64,000 nucleotides of DNA from Microbulbifer aggregans (GTDB lineage: Bacteria; Pseudomonadota; Gammaproteobacteria; Pseudomonadales; Cellvibrionaceae), in the NCBI RefSeq assembly GCF_001750105.1, contig NZ_CP014143.1:3627501-3691500 (forward strand), written 5' to 3'. Shown here piece by piece: positions 39,623-49,257 of the stretch (the stretch's first letter is position 1; each line of letters begins with the position of its first letter). A model generated the notes under the pieces. The model ran no database searches, was not told the origin of the DNA, and saw only the letters and a list, made by a program, of their open reading frames with translations. Made by a program: the position numbers and the translations under genes.

Positions 39623-40501
39623 TCAGGTCGGCAGGCTTCCCAGAGACAATGGCACCAGTAGCGGCCCGGGCTCACTGGCGGGGAGCTCAAATTCCGCCGG
39701 ATACTGCACGTCCACCAGGTACAAGCCATAGGGCGGAGCAGTGACACCGGCCACAGTGCGGTCGCGCGCCTCGAGAACTTCACCAATCCACTCCGGCGGG
39801 CGCTCGCCGCGCCCCACGGCCATCAGTGCACCAGTGATATTCCGCACCATGTGATGCAAAAAGGCGTTGGCGCTGACCTCAAGCACAATTAATTGGCCGA
39901 CAGGCGCGATGTCCAGCCGCGTCAGCTCCCGCACCGGACTCTTGGCCTGGCACTGGCTGGCGCGGAAACTGGTGAAGTCGTGCCGCCCAACGAGAAATGC
40001 GGCACCAGCCCGCATGGCGTCAATGTCGAGCCCATGCTGGGTCCAGGTCACTTCCGAAGCGCAGTGCGCGGAGCGGGTCGGCGCGCTGTGGATCAGGTAG
40101 CGATAACTGCGCGCACGGGCGGAAAAGCGGGCGTGAAACTGGGCCGGGACTTCCGTTGCCCAGCGTACCCGGACCTCATCGGGCAGCTTGGTATTAACTC
40201 CCTGCACCCAGGCCCGGTCAGGCCTCTCGGCACGGGTATCGAAATGGATCACCTGGCCGGTGGCGTGTACGCCGGCATCGGTGCGACCGGCACAGACGAG
40301 CGTGACGGGCTCCGCGGCGATAGTGGAGAGCGCTCTTTCCAACCAGGCCTGCACGGTATTTGCCGCGGACTTCTGCTTCTGGAATCCATGCAGCCTGGCA
40401 CCGCAGTACTCGACACCAAGCGCCACCCGGCGGAGTCCTTCCGGCAACGATTCCCCCGGAGGCACCTCGCCATTGGGTTTGTAGCTGTACTCGCCGCGCA
40501 T
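39623..40501 (-). CDS. truA: tRNA pseudouridine(38-40) synthase
   Basis: 292 residues from ATG 40501; the open frame extends upstream through the fimV terminator, so an earlier start is unlikely. The catalytic Asp75 lies in CAGRTDAGVHATGQVIHF. RSYRYLI and FLHHMVRNITGALM are further conserved TruA segments. It makes pseudouridine in the anticodon arm of many tRNAs. It is placed between fimV and trpF as in Pseudomonas. Confidence 0.95.
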   Translation of the reverse strand: MRGEYSYKPNGEVPPGESLPEGLRRVALGVEYCGARLHGFQKQKSAANTVQAWLERALSTIAAEPVTLVCAGRTDAGVHATGQVIHFDTRAERPDRAWVQGVNTKLPDEVRVRWATEVPAQFHARFSARARSYRYLIHSAPTRSAHCASEVTWTQHGLDIDAMRAGAAFLVGRHDFTSFRASQCQAKSPVRELTRLDIAPVGQLIVLEVSANAFLHHMVRNITGALMAVGRGERPPEWIGEVLEARDRTVAGVTAPPYGLYLVDVQYPAEFELPASEPGPLLVPLSLGSLPT

Positions 40502-40540
40502 AGGCCGCCTGCACTTCTCAATCTCTGAATGACAAACATA

Positions 40541-40571
40541 AAAAAACCTCGCAGCCAGTGCGAGGTTTTTT
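40541..40571 (-). terminator. Intrinsic terminator of fimV
   Basis: AAAAAACCTCGCA (40541-40553) pairs perfectly with TGCGAGGTTTTTT (40559-40571) around a 5-base loop, with the T-run on the minus strand. It lies 16 bases past the fimV stop. Confidence 0.9.
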
Positions 40572-40586
40572 TCTCCGGGAGCGCTG

Positions 40587-43544
40587 TTAAGACATGCGCT
40601 CAAGCATCTCCCGGGCCCGGTCACAATGCTCGCCCTGCCCCTCCTCAACGACCTCGTTGAGAATGTCGCGGGCGCCGTCACGGTCTCCCATATCCATATA
40701 CGCCTGAGCCAGCTCCAGCTTGGTACCGACTTCGTCGCTACCGTCCAGCAGATTCAACTCGGAGTCCAGGTCGCCCTCCAGATCGAACCCGAGGTCCTCA
40801 AAGTCTGCCTCGCTGCCAGAAGCCGTCGCCTGGGTCTCTGCTCCCGCACCAGCAGCCTCGGAGATCTCTTCGGGCTGGCTTTCAGCGGACGGCTGGGCCT
40901 GATCCATGTCCCCGCTGATGTCATCGAGGTCGACAGAATCCAGGTCGAGTTCACCACCCAGATCACTGAAATCCTCGAATGCGTCGCTGTCGAAATCTTC
41001 TTGCGAATCGGTTGCCGCAGCTTCACTCGGGCCGGCGTCACTATCTTCAACCGGGGTCAGATCCAGGTCGAAGTCCAGGCCACCGTCACGCTCGGCGGGC
41101 TGCTCAGGCTCTTCAGCCTGAGCCGGGCCAGTGTCGAGATCGAGGTCCAGGTCCAGCGAACCGAAGTCATCTCCCGCCTCACTGCCGCCAGCTTGCGCTT
41201 CCGGGGTCACTTCACTGTCGTTTTCCAGCTCCAGATCGAGGCTATCCAGCTCCAGATCGGCGGAGACCAAGTCATCCAGATTGAAGTCATCACTTTCACT
41301 CTCAGCAGGCGCATCGCTGGCTTCGTCCTGGCTCTCGAGATCGCTGTCGATATTGAAATCGGAGCCCAGGTCGAGAGAGAAGTCATCTTCGAGCTTGTCG
41401 CCACTCTGCGAGCTGTACTCACTCTCAAAGCCGGATGCGCTGTCGCTGGAAAAGTCAGCGCTCAAGTCATCCAGCAGCCCGGCATCTTCCTGCCCAGCGG
41501 AATTGTCCGCGGAGAAATCGTCGTCAAAGGAGGCGCTGATGTCGTCCAGCTGTGCAGCCTCCAGAGACTCACTGGAGAAATCCATGGAGGACGGCGCCTC
41601 GAAAGGTTCTGCTCCCGCGATGCTCTCCCGCAGGCGCGCCGCGCGATCTGCTGCAGGACCGTCGCTCACTTCAAGCAGCTTGTGATAGTGCTCGTCAAAC
41701 TTGCCGGCATCCTGCTGGTGCGCGTAGACCTCCAGCAGCATCAGCCGCGCGTCCACATTCTGCGGTGACTTGTCCAGGCCGGCGATCAGCTTGCTCTCAG
41801 CCTCACCGTACTGCCCCAGGGACAAATGGATCTCTGCCTCGGAGACCGGATCATCGGTGCCGATGTCATCCAGTTCACCGAGATCAAAGCTGTCTTCCAT
41901 CTCGGCACTGTGCCCTACGGCAAACTCGCCCTCGGATTCAGTCTCGGAGGGGGCATCGGCGAGTGATCGCTCAGCAGCCATTTCGGCTTCCACGCGGCGC
42001 ATTGCCTCCTCTTCTTCCTTGCGGCGGCGCCAGGAGATGAAACCGGCAATGGCAATCAGCAGACCACCAATCCCTATTCCGATCAGCTGGATATTCTCCA
42101 TCAGACGATCGACCAGAGTCGGCTCGGACTGGGTCTGTACCACCACGCGATTACGCTGGTCAGCCGCACTGTCTGCCTCGGCCGGCTCCTCCGCCGCAGC
42201 TACCTCAGTAGTGCCACCTTCGTCTGTCAGCTCACCCGCCTCTTCACCGGCAGCCGCATCAACGCTTTCTGCCTCATCGGCGATCGCCAGCGGGTCGGCT
42301 GACGGCTCGGCCTGGCTGGAGGCGTCCTGAACCGCTCGCAGCTCCTCATTGGAAACCTCAACGAGGCGCTCCATGGTATCGATCTGCTCGTCGAGTTCAG
42401 AGATCCGCTCCTGCAGCTCCTCATTTTCGAGACGGGACTTATCCAGCTCTTCCTCGGTCACGGCCAGCTCGCCTTCGAGCGCTTCGCTCTCGCCGGCACC
42501 GCTGCCAGATCCGGACTGTACCGATTCATTGTCACCCGGGGCCGCCAGGCTCACGCGGCCCTCGACGGTGTCACTGGCGCTACGATCTTCGGTTGCGGCG
42601 CGCGCATCCAGCGGTGCGCCGGTGGCCTCGGGCACTCCGCTACGCTGACGCCAGGATTCATTCTGGGACGCCACTTCCGCGACCGCTTCGGACAGGGTCA
42701 GCTGACGTACCTGCTCAGCGTTGGGCAGGCGCAGTACCGCGCCCTTCTTCAGCAGGTTGATATTGTCGCCGATGAACGCCTCTGGGTTCAGGCGCTGGAT
42801 GGCCAGCATGTTCTGATGAACAGAGAACTCTCCGCTGGTACGGTTCTCGAGTGCAATTTCCCACAGGGTTTCGTTTGCCGATACCGGACCGTAGACCCGG
42901 CTCTGCTCAGCGGCGGGGGTCGCCGCCTCATTGCGCAGCTCGACCGGCTCTTCGGCCACTGGCTCCTGGCGCGGCTCGGGCTGTGCCGGCTGCTCTTCCA
43001 CCACGGGCTCGGGCTGAGACACCTGCTCCGGTTGTGCAGGTACGACCGGTTGCGGGCGCGGAGCCGGCTGTGGCGCGGGCGCCTGACGCTGCACCTGCTG
43101 GCGCTCACGCTCGGCAGCGCGAACCGGCTGGCTGGCTGCTGTATTGGAGAACGCAGGCAGGTCCATCAACAGGGTGTATTCCCGCAGCAGGCGACCACTG
43201 GGCCAGCGGGTTTCTACCAGGAAATTGAGGAAGGGTTCGCGTATGGGGCCGCGACTACTGATACGAATCACCGGCTCGCGTCCGGAGTAATCCACATCGA
43301 AGCGCAGTTCGGTCAGCAGATAAGAGCGATCGACACCGGCCCGCTCGAAGTCTTCGGGGTTTGCGAGGCGAACTTTGATCTCGCCCTCGCCGAGGCCGCG
43401 AGTCTGCAACAGACTGATTTCGGCATTGAGCGGCTGATTCAGGGCCGAGTTCAGCTTCACTTCGCCCAGGCCGAGCGCTAGAGCCGCGTTGCCACCCAGT
43501 GCGCTGACCAGACCCACCGCAAGTGCCAGCTTTCGCACACGCAT
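40587..43544 (-). CDS. fimV: FimV-like polar/motility hub protein
   Basis: 985 residues. Signal peptide 1-24; FimV N-terminal domain about 25-131 (LGLGEVKLNSALNQPLNAEI); Pro/Gln/Glu-rich linker 150-210; LysM domain about 217-275, for peptidoglycan; coiled coil about 353-408; membrane helix 485-505 (IQLIGIGIGGLLIAIAGF), then basic RRRK; a long acidic cytoplasmic part with TPR-like VSEAEIHLSLGQYGEAESKL; and a C-terminal FimV motif (KLELAQAYMDMGDRDGARDI). FimV in Pseudomonas organises type IV pili and polar cAMP signalling. No pilus genes are in this window. A terminator follows it. Confidence 0.93.
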   Translation of the reverse strand: MRVRKLALAVGLVSALGGNAALALGLGEVKLNSALNQPLNAEISLLQTRGLGEGEIKVRLANPEDFERAGVDRSYLLTELRFDVDYSGREPVIRISSRGPIREPFLNFLVETRWPSGRLLREYTLLMDLPAFSNTAASQPVRAAERERQQVQRQAPAPQPAPRPQPVVPAQPEQVSQPEPVVEEQPAQPEPRQEPVAEEPVELRNEAATPAAEQSRVYGPVSANETLWEIALENRTSGEFSVHQNMLAIQRLNPEAFIGDNINLLKKGAVLRLPNAEQVRQLTLSEAVAEVASQNESWRQRSGVPEATGAPLDARAATEDRSASDTVEGRVSLAAPGDNESVQSGSGSGAGESEALEGELAVTEEELDKSRLENEELQERISELDEQIDTMERLVEVSNEELRAVQDASSQAEPSADPLAIADEAESVDAAAGEEAGELTDEGGTTEVAAAEEPAEADSAADQRNRVVVQTQSEPTLVDRLMENIQLIGIGIGGLLIAIAGFISWRRRKEEEEAMRRVEAEMAAERSLADAPSETESEGEFAVGHSAEMEDSFDLGELDDIGTDDPVSEAEIHLSLGQYGEAESKLIAGLDKSPQNVDARLMLLEVYAHQQDAGKFDEHYHKLLEVSDGPAADRAARLRESIAGAEPFEAPSSMDFSSESLEAAQLDDISASFDDDFSADNSAGQEDAGLLDDLSADFSSDSASGFESEYSSQSGDKLEDDFSLDLGSDFNIDSDLESQDEASDAPAESESDDFNLDDLVSADLELDSLDLELENDSEVTPEAQAGGSEAGDDFGSLDLDLDLDTGPAQAEEPEQPAERDGGLDFDLDLTPVEDSDAGPSEAAATDSQEDFDSDAFEDFSDLGGELDLDSVDLDDISGDMDQAQPSAESQPEEISEAAGAGAETQATASGSEADFEDLGFDLEGDLDSELNLLDGSDEVGTKLELAQAYMDMGDRDGARDILNEVVEEGQGEHCDRAREMLERMS

Positions 43545-43742
43545 AACCGATTCCCTTTATTGTTAGAATCTACCGGGTGTTCCGAAACAGACGCGCCTTC
43601 AGAAAACCCCATCACTGTACAGTAAACGTTCAACAGAACGATTGCCGCAAATATCATCACCGGCAGCTGTTCAATTAGCCACCACCCCAAGAACTTAGAA
43701 AGTTAAGGTTAAACCTTCACTATGGCCGCTAAGTATTAATTA

Positions 43743-44738
43743 TCAGTGGTTTTTTAGCAACAAGTGCACTACCTGAGCGCAATTCACAGCAAGATCCCGT
43801 CGCAGATTGTCCGAAGCTGCACAAAAATTAAACTGCTTCGGATTCAGCAGACTCTGACGCAGCCGCCCTACCAGGGTTTCATCACCGCCGACAGCCTCTT
43901 GGGAAGAGGGGCGCTCTGTCATCTTGAGACGCGCGCCGTTTCGCAGCAATGCGGACACTTCCCCCGCTTCCACTTCCTCTTTCATCGCCACTCGCAAGTT
44001 GGCCAGCTGGCCGTGAAAAACTGAAGCGGTGTTGATGGTGGCATCCATAGCAATCTGGTCGCCCAGCAGTCGGCGCAGGTCATGAATCAGGGCCAGCTCG
44101 GCGAGGTTATGGCCGCTGGCAAGGGGCTTTTCCGCAGAGCTCAGGTGGTTGAATGCCAGGCGATGCCCGATGGCAGGGTCAACTTCCGCCTCCTGGCCGT
44201 TGAACATCCGTGCGGTCTGCGCCGCCATGGCATCCACAGCAGATTTACCCAACGCCGACACCGGCTGGTTCAGCACCACTTCCACCGCCTGGATCCGCTC
44301 CCGCAGCGGCAGTAGCGCTTCCGCCACCATGGCCGCACCGGCTGCCGGCAGCGCCAGCACCCGCCGCTCGGCTTCTGCAAGGCTGACAGGATTCAGTAAT
44401 GGGTGTACCAGAGTTACCGATTCGTCACCACGGGTATTGTCCGCCGCATCGATCACCCAGGCACCGGCCGTCTCTGCCGCCGCCAGTGCCGCCTGGGCGG
44501 AAGCGCCGCTTTTCAGCAGCACCACAACCTGCTCGGGCTCGAAGCGGAATTTCTCCAGAGACTCCACCGGCACATTGCGGTTGGCAAAGACCTGGGGATC
44601 GGCCTCCCCCTCCTCTTCTTCCAGGAGATGCAACTGGCCCGCCTCGATGATCTCGCGCTCTTCGAGTACTTCCAGTAGTGGCTGGAAGGCCGCATTGTCG
44701 ACACCGACCAGCACCAGTTCGCGATTGACTTCGGACAT
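43743..44738 (-). CDS. usg: Usg-like aspartate-semialdehyde dehydrogenase paralogue
   Basis: 331 residues, homologous to Asd in outline (TLVHPLLNPVSLAEAERRVL, then AVSALGKSAVDAMAAQTARM and the RRLLGDQ helix). The catalytic cysteine region (GGNCT in Asd) is replaced by HPLLNPVS, so it should lack dehydrogenase activity. The position between asd and fimV fits the Usg-1/asd-like protein of Pseudomonas and E. coli; its role is unknown. ATG 44738 is preferred to the GTG three codons upstream. The 198 bases to fimV carry no visible gene. Confidence 0.82.
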   Translation of the reverse strand: MSEVNRELVLVGVDNAAFQPLLEVLEEREIIEAGQLHLLEEEEGEADPQVFANRNVPVESLEKFRFEPEQVVVLLKSGASAQAALAAAETAGAWVIDAADNTRGDESVTLVHPLLNPVSLAEAERRVLALPAAGAAMVAEALLPLRERIQAVEVVLNQPVSALGKSAVDAMAAQTARMFNGQEAEVDPAIGHRLAFNHLSSAEKPLASGHNLAELALIHDLRRLLGDQIAMDATINTASVFHGQLANLRVAMKEEVEAGEVSALLRNGARLKMTERPSSQEAVGGDETLVGRLRQSLLNPKQFNFCAASDNLRRDLAVNCAQVVHLLLKNH

Positions 44739-44854
44739 AAATCTCACTTCATAGCAGCGGGAGGAAAAGGAAGGGGGGCGATTATACCGATTGGCTGTTC
44801 AGTGAACAGCCACATCGGGATCGGCTACCAAAAGTGCAGGTTTAAAGTGCAGAT

Positions 44855-46156
44855 TTAGAGAGGGAAATCGTGCCGGCCCTTTTCACCTTTCGCCAGGCCG
44901 ACAAATTTGACCACACTGCCGTTTTCCAGCGGCAGCGGATCACCGGTATAGGGGTTGACCAGGCCAGCAGCGCCGACAGAGTCACCATCACGCAAGCGTG
45001 CAGCCAGGAGCGCGGCACGTCGCACACCTTCGAGATCCGCTACTCTGGCCAGATATTCCCCGTACGCGGGAAGCGGCATCTCTCCATCCAGCAACATCCG
45101 TCCGGAAAGGTTGTACAGACCCAGACGGTTCTCCTTGTCCACCACTGAGGAGCGCGCGGATTCGAGCGCTGCCGGTAACTCCTCGAGAGGAACTTCCAGC
45201 TCCTCACCCCAGCGGACGAGGCTTTCCGCGCGGCGGTTCTCGAGATCCTGCGGCTGGAAAAGTGGTTTCATCAACGACCAGAGGATCCGGTCATGGCTAC
45301 TGCTCTCGACAAAGTCCTGCAACAGGCGGTTGCCATACAACCACTCGCCCGCCATCACCCGATCGAGGGAGCGCTCTTCCGCGGTCATGGGTTCCGCCCA
45401 GAGGCTCGGTGCGCCAGTCGGCCCCTCCTCTCCGGATTCCGACAGGCGCCGTAGCACCACATTACCCAGCTGGAAGTGACGCCGGACTGCCGCAGTGGCA
45501 ATCATTTTGGTAATCAAAAGGTCGGACTCTGCCAGCACCATGCGCCAGAACTTGAGGTCGTTCTCCAGCAGTGCACTGACTTCCTCACCCCGGTCCTTGT
45601 CAGCGGCGAGCAGGGCCTTGCCCATCAGCAGCTTCTGCCCTTCCATCACGTCGCTGAACGGGACGAAAGGCAAAGCCGCGTGGTCAGGTATGCTCTCCCG
45701 CCAGTGAGGGTATTGTGTTAATGCCAGGTAACGATCCAGCAGCCAGGCTTCATCCGCGACCCATTCCGCCAGCAGGGCGTCATCCGTGGTGAGAAAGGTA
45801 TCCTGGCCAGAGGCCAATTCGCGAAAACGCGGGGCGCGATCGCGGGAAGCCGACCATGTATTGCCGGGTAGTTCACCCAGATCTGACTCATCCGGGTCGC
45901 TATCGGCCTCTGCCAGCCAATCCAGTTTCTTGCGCCCCCACTCTACGGCCGAAGCGCCCTTTTCACTGTCAAAGCCAAACGCGAACACGTAGGCGTTCTC
46001 GCCTTCTTTGACCTCCGGTCGCTCAGTCATGAGCGCTCGCATTCGCTCGGCAATGGGCGATGGCGCGGCGTCTTCGAAGTTAATGATCAATGCGGCAACA
46101 TAGGTGCCAACGAGGAGGACAGCAGGAAGTGAGACAAGCCAGACAAGGCGTTTCAT
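44855..46156 (-). CDS. Unrecognised 433-residue membrane-anchored or secreted protein
   Basis: I do not recognise the family. From ATG 46156 the N-terminus has one hydrophobic segment at about 5-22 (VWLVSLPAVLLVGTYVAALI), an anchor or uncut signal, so the rest is probably periplasmic. The remainder is acidic and mostly helical, with paired-helix regions such as LLAADKDRGEEVSALLENDL and LESARSSVVDKENRLGLYNL. The C-terminus ends NPYTGDPLPLENG, then VVKFVGLAKGEKG. No catalytic motif is evident. It sits between asd and usg, which are adjacent in Pseudomonas, so it looks inserted into the block. Confidence 0.72.
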   Translation of the reverse strand: MKRLVWLVSLPAVLLVGTYVAALIINFEDAAPSPIAERMRALMTERPEVKEGENAYVFAFGFDSEKGASAVEWGRKKLDWLAEADSDPDESDLGELPGNTWSASRDRAPRFRELASGQDTFLTTDDALLAEWVADEAWLLDRYLALTQYPHWRESIPDHAALPFVPFSDVMEGQKLLMGKALLAADKDRGEEVSALLENDLKFWRMVLAESDLLITKMIATAAVRRHFQLGNVVLRRLSESGEEGPTGAPSLWAEPMTAEERSLDRVMAGEWLYGNRLLQDFVESSSHDRILWSLMKPLFQPQDLENRRAESLVRWGEELEVPLEELPAALESARSSVVDKENRLGLYNLSGRMLLDGEMPLPAYGEYLARVADLEGVRRAALLAARLRDGDSVGAAGLVNPYTGDPLPLENGSVVKFVGLAKGEKGRHDFPL

Positions 46157-46258
46157 AGAGGGCTCTCCGGTTGCGGTGCGCAGTCCGTTGCGCACGCGAT
46201 ACCGCAAAGCTACGGCAGACCGCCGCGCTCGTCAAAGCACGGCGGCGTCAGTTGAGGA

Positions 46259-47374
46259 TCAGAGCTTGCCCAGCAGGATCAGCAGGACACGGCGCAGGGG
46301 TTCGGCGGCGCCCCAAAGCAGCTGGTCACCCACGGTAAAGGCGGAGAGATATTCCGGGCCCATGCTCAGCTTGCGCAGGCGACCAACCGGGATATCCAGC
46401 TTGCCGGTCACCGCAGTCGGCGTGAGCTTTTCCAGGGTGGCTTCGCGCTCGTTTGGCACCACGGAGACCCAGTCGTTGGCGCCGTCGATCAGGCGCTCGA
46501 TCTCGTCCATGGGTACGTCTTTCTTCAGTTTCACGGTAAAGGCCTGGCTGTGGCAGCGCATGGCGCCGATCCGCACACAGGTGCCGTCTACCGGAATGGT
46601 GCTGTCCGTGCCGAGAATCTTGTTGGATTCCACCTGCGCCTTCCACTCTTCACGGCTCTGGCCGGTTTCCATCTGCTTGTCGATCCACGGCAACAGGCTG
46701 CCGGCAAGCGGCGCGCCAAATTCTGCCGTGGGGAAGTCGCCGGAGCGCATGCTGTCGGCCACCTTGCGATCGATCTCGAGAATGGCGGAAGCCGGATCGG
46801 CCAGCTCATCAGCCACGCCGTCACGGATGGCACCCATCTGCGAGATCAGCTCACGCATATTCTTGGCACCGGCGCCGCTGGCGGCCTGGTAGGTCATGGC
46901 GGAGATCCACTCCACCAGACCAGCCTTGTAAAGGCCACCGAGGGCCATCAGCATCAGGCTCACGGTGCAGTTACCACCGATGAAATTTTTCACACCGCTG
47001 TCGATACCCTTGTCGATCACCTCGCGGTTGACCGGATCCAGTACGATGAGGGCATCGTCATCCATGCGCAGGCTGGAGGCGGCGTCGATCCAGTATCCCT
47101 TCCAGCCCTTGTCACGCAGTTTGGAAAACACCTCTTTGGTGTAGTCGCCACCCTGACAGCTGACGATGGCATCCAGCCCGGCCAGCGCATCCAGGTCGTA
47201 AGCGTCGCCCAGCGGCGCAACTTCACGGCCGATGTCCGGCGCCTTGCCGCCCGCGTTGGAGGTTGAGAAGAAAACCGGCTCGGCGATGTGGGCAAAGTCG
47301 TTCTCGGAGAGCATGCGCTCCATCAATACCGAGCCGACCATACCGCGCCAACCAATAAAACCTACTTTTTGCAT
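46259..47374 (-). CDS. asd: Aspartate-semialdehyde dehydrogenase
   Basis: 371 residues from ATG 47374. NADP site GWRGMVGS at 8-15; catalytic Cys136 in [12 protein letters not shown]; the substrate Arg and base His are in [12 protein letters not shown]. It reduces beta-aspartyl phosphate to the semialdehyde, the branch point for lysine/diaminopimelate, threonine and methionine. It lies downstream of leuB by about 87 bases with no terminator seen. Confidence 0.96.
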   Translation of the reverse strand: MQKVGFIGWRGMVGSVLMERMLSENDFAHIAEPVFFSTSNAGGKAPDIGREVAPLGDAYDLDALAGLDAIVSCQGGDYTKEVFSKLRDKGWKGYWIDAASSLRMDDDALIVLDPVNREVIDKGIDSGVKNFIGGNCTVSLMLMALGGLYKAGLVEWISAMTYQAASGAGAKNMRELISQMGAIRDGVADELADPASAILEIDRKVADSMRSGDFPTAEFGAPLAGSLLPWIDKQMETGQSREEWKAQVESNKILGTDSTIPVDGTCVRIGAMRCHSQAFTVKLKKDVPMDEIERLIDGANDWVSVVPNEREATLEKLTPTAVTGKLDIPVGRLRKLSMGPEYLSAFTVGDQLLWGAAEPLRRVLLILLGKL

Positions 47375-47461
47375 TGCAGTGTCCTGTTCATTCTGTGTTC
47401 GTTTGTGCCCCGGTTTTTCGGGGCAACGGAGCATCGTGTGCCGATAGAAGAAACGGGAATA

Positions 47462-48535
47462 TCAGAAAGCGGCCACCACTGCTGCGCCCATCTCTGCGGT
47501 AGTAACCTTTTTCGCACCATCAGTAACGATGTCCGCAGTGCGCAGTCCTTCGTCGAGTACTTTGCTGACGGCACTTTCGATCGCGGCGGCCGCCTCACCC
47601 ATATCCAGTGAATAGCGCAGCATCATTGCCGCGGACAGAATCGTCGCCAGCGGATTGGCCACGCCCTGTCCGGCAATATCCGGTGCGGAACCGTGGCAGG
47701 GCTCGTACAGACCAAAGCCACTTTCGTTCAGGGAAGCCGACGGCAACATGCCAATGGAGCCGGTGAGCATGGCGGCCGCATCGGAGAGAATGTCGCCGAA
47801 CATATTGCCGGTCACCATCACGTCAAACTGCTTGGGTGCGCGTACCAACTGCATGGCTGCGTTGTCCACGTACATGTGGGACAGCTCCACATCCGGATAC
47901 TCCGGGGCCAGACGATCCAGCACCTCGCGCCACAGCACAGTCACTTCCAGCACATTGGCCTTGTCCACTGAGCATAGCTTGCCATTGCGCTTGCGCGCCG
48001 CCTCGAAGGCGGTGCGGGCGATGCGCTCGATCTCGAACTCGCTGTAAACGTAGGTGTTGAAGCCCTGCTTCTCACCGTTCTCCAGCGTGCGGATTCCCCG
48101 CGGCTCGCCGAAGTAAATACCACCGGTGAGTTCGCGCACAATCAGGATATCCAGCCCGGAGACCACTTCCGGTTTCAGTGAGGAAGCCTCAGCCAGCTGC
48201 GGGTACAGAATTGCCGGCCGCAGGTTCGCATACAGGCCGAGACGGCTGCGGATTTTCAGCAGGCCCTTTTCCGGGCGGATGTCACGCTCCAGCTGGTCCC
48301 ACTTGGGACCACCGACGGCACCCAGCAGCACCGCATCACACTGACGGGCTTCTTCCAGGGTTTCATCGGTCAGCGGCTCGCCGTAGGCGTCGATAGCCGC
48401 ACCACCAATCTTGCCCTCGGTAAATGTCAGGCCCAGATCAAATTTGCTATTGGCGGCTTCCAGTACAGCGACCGCCTGTTCAACGATTTCCGGGCCGATT
48501 CCATCACCCGGCAAGATCATGATTTTCTTGCTCAC
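47462..48535 (-). CDS. leuB: 3-isopropylmalate dehydrogenase
   Basis: 357 residues. The start [18 protein letters not shown], the substrate arginines ([15 protein letters not shown]), the Tyr in FGEPRG-adjacent RGIRTL, Lys in DKANVLEVT and the metal-binding aspartates in [21 protein letters not shown] are all present. It oxidises and decarboxylates 3-isopropylmalate with NAD. It is third in leuCDB, 74 bases after leuD. Confidence 0.97.
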   Translation of the reverse strand: MSKKIMILPGDGIGPEIVEQAVAVLEAANSKFDLGLTFTEGKIGGAAIDAYGEPLTDETLEEARQCDAVLLGAVGGPKWDQLERDIRPEKGLLKIRSRLGLYANLRPAILYPQLAEASSLKPEVVSGLDILIVRELTGGIYFGEPRGIRTLENGEKQGFNTYVYSEFEIERIARTAFEAARKRNGKLCSVDKANVLEVTVLWREVLDRLAPEYPDVELSHMYVDNAAMQLVRAPKQFDVMVTGNMFGDILSDAAAMLTGSIGMLPSASLNESGFGLYEPCHGSAPDIAGQGVANPLATILSAAMMLRYSLDMGEAAAAIESAVSKVLDEGLRTADIVTDGAKKVTTAEMGAAVVAAF

Positions 48536-48609
48536 AACATCATTCTCGTTTTCTGTTTCGTTTAGCTCTGCAGGCTCTCCGCAAAAGCTTCTGTAGCGTC
48601 GATCCAGCT

Positions 48610-49257
48610 TTATTTCACCGCATCAAACAGCCACGGCGCCTGCTCGCGGCGCTTGGCTTCATAGGCGCGGATATCGTCGGCATCTTCCAGCGTCAGGCCG
48701 ATATCATCGAGGCCGTTCAGCAGGCAATGTTTCCGGAAGGCATCCACCTCAAAGTCGATGGCTTCCCCATTCGGCTTGATCACCTGCTGCTTTTCCAGGT
48801 CGATGGTCAGCTCGTAACCTTCCTGCGCATACATTTCTTCAAACAACTGATCGACTACTTCCTCGGCCAGTACGATCGGCAGCAGACCGTTCTTGAAGCA
48901 GTTGTTGAAGAAAATATCGGCAAAGCTCGGCGCGATAACTGCGCGGAAACCAAAATCATCCAGCGCCCAGGGCGCGTGCTCGCGGCTGGAGCCACAACCA
49001 AAATTCTTGCGAGCCAGCAATACTGAAGCACCCTGATAGTGAGGGAAGTTCAGGGGGAACTCGGGGTTCAACGGACGCCCGGAACAATCCTGCCCGGGGA
49101 AACCCTCATCCAGGTAACGCAGCTCGTCAAACAGGTTGGGACCGAAACCCGTGCGCTTAATGGACTTCAGAAACTGCTTCGGGATGATCAGATCAGTATC
49201 GACATTGGCGCGATCCATCGGCGCAGCCAGGCCCTTGTGCTGAGTAAAGGCTTTCAT
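48610..49257 (-). CDS. leuD: 3-isopropylmalate dehydratase small subunit
   Basis: 215 residues from ATG 49257, which overlaps the leuC stop (TAATG). The aconitase swivel domain shows [13 protein letters not shown] near the start and [15 protein letters not shown] (about 72-86), the conserved substrate loop. With LeuC it isomerises isopropylmalate. The open frame runs further upstream but inside leuC, so the overlap start is right. Confidence 0.97.
   Translation of the reverse strand: MKAFTQHKGLAAPMDRANVDTDLIIPKQFLKSIKRTGFGPNLFDELRYLDEGFPGQDCSGRPLNPEFPLNFPHYQGASVLLARKNFGCGSSREHAPWALDDFGFRAVIAPSFADIFFNNCFKNGLLPIVLAEEVVDQLFEEMYAQEGYELTIDLEKQQVIKPNGEAIDFEVDAFRKHCLLNGLDDIGLTLEDADDIRAYEAKRREQAPWLFDAVK

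Noticed and set aside
40626..41768. A 380-codon frame opposite fimV
   Set aside because: Produced by the repetitive acidic codons of fimV; no family features.
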